Part shown: one piece after another, positions 9,201 to 10,118 of the stretch
Position numbering within the stretch: position 1 is the stretch's first letter
How the letters are laid out: each line of letters begins with the position of its first letter
Assembly: GCA_013330155.1 (NCBI GenBank)
Contig: DUIU01000171.1
Span: 1-10,118 of the forward strand
Direction: 5' to 3'
Source of the DNA: Candidatus Poseidonia sp.
GTDB lineage: Archaea; Thermoplasmatota; Poseidoniia; Poseidoniales; Poseidoniaceae
Length of the DNA stretch: 10,118 bases
The notes under the pieces: generated by a model
What the model was told of the DNA's origin: nothing
What the model saw: only the letters and a program-made list of their open reading frames with translations
The model's database searches: none
Made by a program: the position numbers and the translations under genes

Positions 9201-9433
9201 CTCCGGGTCCAACCGGCCCCGCCCCCGGCCCAACCGGTCCCGCTCCGGGTCCAACCGGCCCCGCCCCCGGACCATCCGGACCCCCAGCCGATGAGGCTCC
9301 CGCTGAAGAACCCGAAGAAGAAGCGATTGAAAGCAACGTGGACGAAGACGGAACCGAATGGTGGGAAGACGAAGACGGAACCTGGTGGTACCGTATGGCC
9401 GGTGAAGAAGAATGGCAAGAGTACAATGAATGA
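257..9433 (+). CDS. Giant membrane-anchored surface protein with DNRLRE, Fn3-like and Ig-like repeats
   Basis: This 3058-residue protein has no internal stop or frame break. Residues 1-31 are a Sec-type signal peptide: an Arg-rich start (R5, R8, R11, R13), then a hydrophobic core of about 17 residues. Residues 52-2178 hold seven DNRLRE-type (CBM96-like) beta-sandwich units separated by six Fn3-like units. Residues 2184-2914 hold about eight bacterial-Ig-like domains. A single membrane helix at about 2924-2946 is followed by R2947 and R2950, which predicts a large exterior and a cytoplasmic tail of 112 residues. By manual count the exterior carries about 60 N-X-S/T sequons and 14 cysteines in seven local pairs, fitting a glycosylated surface protein. 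No catalytic motif is visible. DNRLRE/CBM96 modules are known from surface proteins and polysaccharide-active enzymes, so a role in adhesion or glycan binding is plausible but inferred. Alternatives are a structural stalk or an S-layer-associated protein. There is no PGF-CTERM-type sorting signal. The annotation as a repeat-rich anchored surface protein is firm; the ligand is unknown. Confidence 0.93.
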   Translation: MSPMRSVRILRPRATALLLVLMFIFADLSLPQTMEGWSELEEENTVQRTVSYHSIHADTYITASSPTSTYNGSTTGELSDGPGQESRLLFRFPMNYTSSDTVHEASIDLECTTDVLGPTVLTAYVASMSRMWNGSYASWSAHENNQLWTQAGAEGPSDRGAWEPPVTLTGNGTLTLNVTSIAQQAARSNAPYLSVVVASFGATYDCAMSEALTAADRPELTLDTTSNTAATAGSIVSTDLPIDDGAPWMEASFLLQPVTTPTISYAQNNGTDVEIQLSNDAEWRSQTDAEWHFSTLWSTFSSTGTSGSYSLPSSLALDNGTTMHMRVRSVDANDQWGPWDSTSFLLPTLDVVDNGDGTATMTFSPTGTGLEQDFIQDATVNETQKTYTHGDEEFLWSSMTSNKERLIHIRTSLNQLGLHDNLTVVDAELKLTRQSHSGDPIVSVHGMEESGLWVEDEITWNRMASNGVQWSDGGRSNGTATVALVDGNQTSNSFTFDLEHAVQNYLDGGDENPLDMMVAVRGKFESYTNNEGILFHSSEATVPSNAPSFSITYEWGSGSPPSAVSLTAPVDGLAVWNQTGDNLSGNTQPTLNWTQPSTGDDILFELATDEDFRLRELRVDTRVDNDFSPSDGTLDMTGDRTLEVGNMYFWRMATVDGDGHYGAWTSSSFLVSSLESTWLGGDRFEFRLKHGNGSQDNQYPECMDTYIDSSSSNANYDGESEMTIDYNPFGGEITGLLGCNLVSNLLPNGYAVESAHLSMSLTSTTFGSPTIGVWESNQNDWNAEDATWSSYDGSNSWATAGAKGVERGSLLASVGVGSSYSEGDDVEWNVTLAVQNAMREDRRVDFIVGMLGAGSGGARTAYFSTAEDSMASRPELSFVYVPGSDALPSDPSPALPLNGSWSIGTGVDLTPIAQPELEWTFAGSMALTGYIVQLDTQSDFSSVNSLTYTSWNDAGFDVANNSFSLQSDLDEGKTWYWRVRAVSATNQIGNWSSAYHFQLPDLNTVVFNATKASVELRHHGALPHLNTPHLVDTYVIENGSGSDNTYENSTSLSVGELSSGYQAAALLRIPLSEVPQPAGARVTGAELSLFSEYGSVEDEPVAIRPVLQPWTTSANGTTYDGTNAWNQPGGRGIGTDIGGYVDLVDSVADDWMDFDVTEAVQGALAAGQNHVSLMVYASSQTTDEITFTSTEGSANERPYLTLVWEDGTVATPTVSGVNVGPSNAAIVWDTSSHALMADRLPTFSWTYSGTTTVTGWRVFMQADASDDMAGLYTYDSRVATADFDVANRTFTPSQELDFAQEIRWMVQPMNNGMLGPRSASTVFYLPNDIGEEINSTHANLSIQEGAIVPSLGYPAVMDDTYLDTGNIYANRGSSSSLFVGRSSVSTSNANLRSMSLMSMDFSALPLPGTYEVIDASLELSAFNVYQSTLIAVGETTSAWSESSVFAYPAGNNSTWAASGGFSGDDFDVPFNPAQWVNSTGTVAFNVTGLIQHALARNAAELDVVLFPVEWTNGVDGRVSFASSESSTLELRPRLNLTYRTTTAWTPSQPTGLAPLDGATLWNLSQPRPSGMNSTDFTWNLSFSNHTRIVACGSVDPWFLADSTVCWTSDEIAAGMHGNDTIDLSTNTYTKSVLDKGDFWMHWRVRADQGDRIGEWSSANSYRVPNDQGSDDGNGNNTLNLSRGSIFETTGLLPTVLDVEIDSNATVNRGSSNTMVLGLNSLGTGQSRLLMEFDLTNIPWPSAMTPTQMMLRMYQPGVSGTSSTTIAAYPCSGFTESSVVWATAPSCSTTEITRSTLTLTNPFGWIEWDLTSLAQSNIANGNTTMTFMLAMVGSTGSSHSFYSSEYSNPAFRPHLVLDYVDNVNGIVPPAQPTLNSPGDGEVLYAETNGLLTASTQPALTWTPVSGATGYIVTIANETGVYKFRSWEDSEITNTTFRFANNLSEGQLFSWWVQGVNQSIPGPSSSRWSFAIGAPNQQYNNDYTYTYEFQTGNEVAAFGHTNVQDTSLYSEYGNTNFAGETTISTGTYCGTLWADECRINIALNAGQIPFPQYQNVHSASLGLYVESWESVQGATSVSFSVHPIMNANWGQASATWNGTTAGGLWGAPGMQAGVDYGDAVSTTVVNVDTQGWIWFDVSTLGMTITNQQAWTIIATPNAGYAHASFYSGTATTNRPQVLFNTTNITSVSISPTGILTTDADTAVNFNSVAYDHQSMVQAPPMTWTASSGSIGSNGLFTPNAAGTVTITSCFGLVCGLQNITVTAGAPTELVVTPLTATITTDETLEITAHMVDQHGNMVASEPILFTPTNGSMLGSTFQPFAAGSHTVRVAHNVPSGEFVDVAVTVLPGSPAYFELGGCQGTVPAGVWCAIALDLYDQFGNELNISNAGNLTWTMTNGNYSEANQEYFPDHVGVWWLNVTSVSGASAELQITVGHGAIDFLELNASSTSITADDRVYINTTRVDVRGNRLTVVLPADNWTKTSDGQLTPGAPAIWDPVKTGSKILEARYETTLTQITITVVKGEIQTLRLEVDDVISTWAHFDLTADETLDADVFAIDAKGNQWAIVVNWTLDHPTMGDSSSFLEVLTGDSTTFTPYFASDDPYTLTATADNGTTVHAVSINITVDHGFLHTVSIQGTANDPARTTGAVFELTSDFAVDFLSDLYDADSNRIASDELTWVEVNVDTGDVNDITTQLLLDDMRWEASAVGEWRIEAYSISGTGFNISDSITITVLHGEAVTVEADVSLATPTAGDRVDIQVTGTDADGNQFPQDVEWTENGSAVPTLSVITTSEGTYTYDAEVAGVHTLQYTVGGAVSTTEITVSAQSIVARLEVNLTTDSLEQLESLDVSIRAFDAFDNQIPVPGSIQVDATGRATAMMTSSDLWTITTLDDGPQTITVSVGAVRVNEEITVVGTLAGFFEAGGTLYYVGAGLLGVVGVVLLVLLVMFMRGGRDEDWDDDDDYDDDDDERPSGPTGPAPGPTGPAPGPTGPAPGPTGPAPGPTGPAPGPSGPPADEAPAEEPEEEAIESNVDEDGTEWWEDEDGTWWYRMAGEEEWQEYNE
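410..6790 (+). repeat. Seven-copy DNRLRE / Fn3-like protein super-repeat
   Basis: These are diverged coding repeats, recognisable at protein level only. Each DNRLRE unit opens with an Asp-Thr-Tyr-like motif and closes with an Arg-Pro-x-Leu strand. The opening Asp lies at residues 58 (ADTYI), 377 (QDATV), 704 (MDTYI), 1032 (VDTYV), 1358 (DDTYL), 1697 (LDVEI) and 2003 (QDTSL). The spacings are 319, 327, 328, 326, 339 and 306 residues. Closing motifs are RPELTL (217), an unusual APSFSITYEW (ending 555), RPELSF (873), RPYLTL (1197), RPRLNL (1531), RPHLVL (1851) and RPQVLF (2172). In between, most copies keep a W-x(5-7)-[TV]-W segment, such as LWVEDEITW and NWGQASATW, and a V-T-x-x-[VAI]-Q segment, such as VTEAVQGAL and VTGLIQHAL. 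The Fn3-like linkers keep a P-x-[LF]-x-W strand, a [YF]-x-W-[RWM]-V-type strand and a final G-x-W-S/T segment, as in IGNWSSAYHF and IGEWSSANSY. Confidence 0.8.
6806..8998 (+). repeat. Tandem bacterial-Ig-like domains (about eight) preceding the membrane anchor
   Basis: After the last DNRLRE unit the protein changes to Ig-like domains of about 85-108 residues. Each ends in an [IV]-T-V strand and a short Gly-containing joint: NITVTAGAP (2256), VTVLPGSP (2341), ITVGHGAI (2428), ITVVKGEI (2515), ITVDHGFL (2620), ITVLHGEA (2728), ITVSAQS (2818) and ITVVGTL (2907). From the second domain on, each contains the D-x-x-G-N-like turn typical of Big/invasin-type domains: DQHGN, DQFGN, DVRGN, DAKGN, DADSN, DADGN and DAFDN. 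The sixth and last of these have lost the Gly. The first domain instead has a GSIGSNGLFTPNAAGT segment, like the first domain of the downstream gene. They probably form a rigid stalk that lifts the DNRLRE part away from the membrane. Confidence 0.8.
9026..9094 (+). other. Coding segment for the single C-terminal transmembrane helix
   Basis: Residues 2924-2946, starting YYVGAGLLGVVG and ending LLVMFM, are 23 residues with no charge, followed by R-G-G-R. By the positive-inside rule this anchors the protein with the repeats outside and residues 2947-3058 in the cytoplasm. It is the only strong membrane segment after the signal peptide. Confidence 0.9.
9164..9289 (+). repeat. 21-bp tandem repeat encoding (GPTGPAP)x5 plus a degenerate sixth copy
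   Basis: Five in-frame 21-bp units start at 9164, 9185, 9206, 9227 and 9248, each encoding Gly-Pro-Thr-Gly-Pro-Ala-Pro (residues 2970-3004). A degenerate sixth unit encodes GPSGPPA (9269-9289). Units 3 and 5 are identical. Units 2+3 and 4+5 differ at only two bases, so a 42-bp block seems to have been duplicated recently. The heptad breaks strict Gly-X-Y phasing, so a collagen helix is unlikely. It is probably an extended Pro-rich spacer between the poly-Asp stretch and the Trp-rich end of the tail. Confidence 0.95.
9341..9394 (+). repeat. Duplicated DEDGT-WW motif at the C-terminus
   Basis: A 15-nt direct repeat (GACGAAGACGGAACC at 9341-9355 and 9368-9382, offset 27 nt) encodes DEDGT twice. 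The first copy is followed by E-W-W (3034-3036), the second by W-W-Y-R (3043-3046). A further Trp lies at 3052 before the end. I recall similar acidic, Trp-rich C-termini on Poseidoniales membrane proteins, but this was not checked. Function is unknown; a cytoplasmic docking or folding module is possible. Confidence 0.75.
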
Positions 9434-9442
9434 GGGCGTGAT
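9432..9442 (+). promoter_or_regulatory. Ribosome-binding region for the GTG-started downstream gene
   Basis: The sequence GAGGGCGTGAT follows directly on the stop of the giant gene. GAGGG (9432-9436) ends 9 nt before the GTG at 9446, and GTGAT (9438-9442) also matches part of the archaeal GGTGATC core but is only 3 nt away. The ATG at 9441 is followed by one codon and a stop, so it is not the start. This supports translation of the second gene from the same message. Confidence 0.5.
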
Positions 9443-9445
9443 GCA

Positions 9446-10118
9446 GTGAAGTTCCCAAAGGCCTGCATCGTCCTTGTGGGACTTTTCTTGTTGGGTTCAT
9501 GGTCGGCAACCGTGCCTTCTATCCTTGAACACGACAGCAGCGTTCTACGTTCAGGCACGCCCGACCGGGTGGTCATTGATAACCCGCCAGTGGCCATTTC
9601 TGCAGATGAAGTGGTCTCGTTCGAAGCCATCATTTACGATCCGGTGAACAACATCCTGACCGGTGATATCGCTTGGTCTGTCAGTAACGGAACCATCACG
9701 GATGACGGTTTGTTCTATCCCTGGTCCGCAGGTTTGGTCGAGGTCGTTGCCGAACACAACGGTTTGCTGGCGAAGTACAACATCTCGGTTGAACCCGGTG
9801 TACCAACTTCCATTGAGATCACCAGGTTGTCGGTTGGCGTTCTTGAGTCAACCTCCCTCACCGCCGATGTGCTTGACGGTAGGGGCAACCGTATGGCTGG
9901 GCCCTCAACCTTGGTTTGGGACATCAACGGTGTCTATGCGGGTCATGGCCAACCATCGTGGACTGCAGAAGAACTCGGTGAAGTTCAGGCTCGAGTCCGC
10001 TACAATCAACTTGAGGCTCGTGCGACCATCGACGTTACCGCTGGAGCTCCCTATGCCTTTGTGTTCGATGAGCCTTTGATGGTCAGAGCAGGTACGCTGC
10101 AAACGATACGGCCCCACC
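9446..10118 (+). CDS. Exported bacterial-Ig-like repeat protein, N-terminal part (runs off right edge)
   Basis: This frame is open from GTG 9446 to the window end, giving 224 codons. The start is chosen because it gives a classic signal peptide (K2, K5, then a hydrophobic core CIVLVGLFLLG at residues 7-17 and a possible cleavage after S-W-S-A at about 21), has purine-rich sequence in front, and no other start codon lies between it and the in-frame TGA at 9431-9433. The mature part has one Ig-like domain at about 42-118 (SNGTITDDGLF, then NISVEPGVP), a second at about 120-201 (DGRGNRM turn, ending TIDVTAGAP), and the beginning of a third. These resemble the Ig-like block of the upstream protein: GTITDDGLFYPWSAG against GSIGSNGLFTPNAAG. 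The 12-nt gap to the upstream stop suggests one operon. The single Cys lies inside the hydrophobic core and is not a convincing lipobox. I cannot tell whether further domains or a membrane anchor follow. The function is probably structural or adhesive at the cell surface. Confidence 0.88.
   Translation, partial: MKFPKACIVLVGLFLLGSWSATVPSILEHDSSVLRSGTPDRVVIDNPPVAISADEVVSFEAIIYDPVNNILTGDIAWSVSNGTITDDGLFYPWSAGLVEVVAEHNGLLAKYNISVEPGVPTSIEITRLSVGVLESTSLTADVLDGRGNRMAGPSTLVWDINGVYAGHGQPSWTAEELGEVQARVRYNQLEARATIDVTAGAPYAFVFDEPLMVRAGTLQTIRPH

Noticed and set aside
9164..9289. Collagen-like triple-helix domain
   Set aside because: The seven-residue unit GPTGPAP breaks the Gly-X-Y phase in every copy, the run is short, and it is predicted to be cytoplasmic.
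9434..9445. Transcription terminator between the two plus-strand genes
   Set aside because: The gap is only 12 nt, with no T-run or hairpin. It holds a ribosome-binding sequence instead.
8946..9449. Plus-strand 167-codon frame over the membrane helix and heptad repeat
   Set aside because: It is an out-of-frame reading of the giant gene. Its Pro/Gln-rich repeats are just the 21-bp tandem repeat read in another frame, and the main frame gives a coherent helix and tail.
9090..9633. Minus-strand frames rich in Gly/Pro/Arg or Ser across the C-terminal coding region
   Set aside because: They arise from the GC-rich tandem repeat and the GAT/GAC poly-Asp stretch on the opposite strand. They have no start signals or domain features, and they cover both real plus-strand genes.

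Overview
The window looks archaeal, most likely from a planktonic Thermoplasmatota lineage such as Marine Group II (Poseidoniales). Three things point that way. The minus-strand gene at the left edge encodes the N-terminus of an archaeal/eukaryotic-type clamp-loader small subunit (RfcS, starting MSELWVEKHRP). The rest of the window is filled by a very large exported, sequon-rich surface protein and a second exported protein. The large protein ends in one membrane helix followed by an acidic, Trp-rich tail, a style I recall from Poseidoniales proteins but could not check here. The lineage is an inference, not a result.

Layout: (1) positions 116 to 1, minus strand, hold the first 38 codons of rfcS, which runs off the left edge. 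(2) Positions 117-256 are a 140-bp divergent intergenic region with a perfect 7-bp-arm palindrome, a TATAAT box facing right and a weaker A/T box facing left. (3) Positions 257-9433, plus strand, are one uninterrupted 3058-codon gene. It has a signal peptide, then seven DNRLRE-type (CBM96-like) beta-sandwich units alternating with six Fn3-like units in a super-repeat of about 325 residues. These are followed by about eight bacterial-Ig-like domains, one transmembrane helix, and a 112-residue tail made of a poly-Asp stretch, a GPTGPAP heptad repeat and a duplicated DEDGT-WW motif. (4) Positions 9446 to the right edge, plus strand, are the 5' part of a second exported Ig-like protein. It starts at GTG, 12 nt after the stop of the giant gene and in the same frame.

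How the genes may work together: the two plus-strand genes are close enough to be one transcript. They share the same kind of Ig-like domain, so the second product may be a partner or related surface protein of the giant one. The giant protein is best described as a membrane-anchored, probably glycosylated stalk or adhesin with many possible ligand-binding modules. I see no catalytic domain in it, and its ligand cannot be deduced from sequence. RfcS is a housekeeping replication gene, divergently oriented, with no evident functional link. No RNA genes, mobile elements, CRISPR arrays or clear terminators were found.
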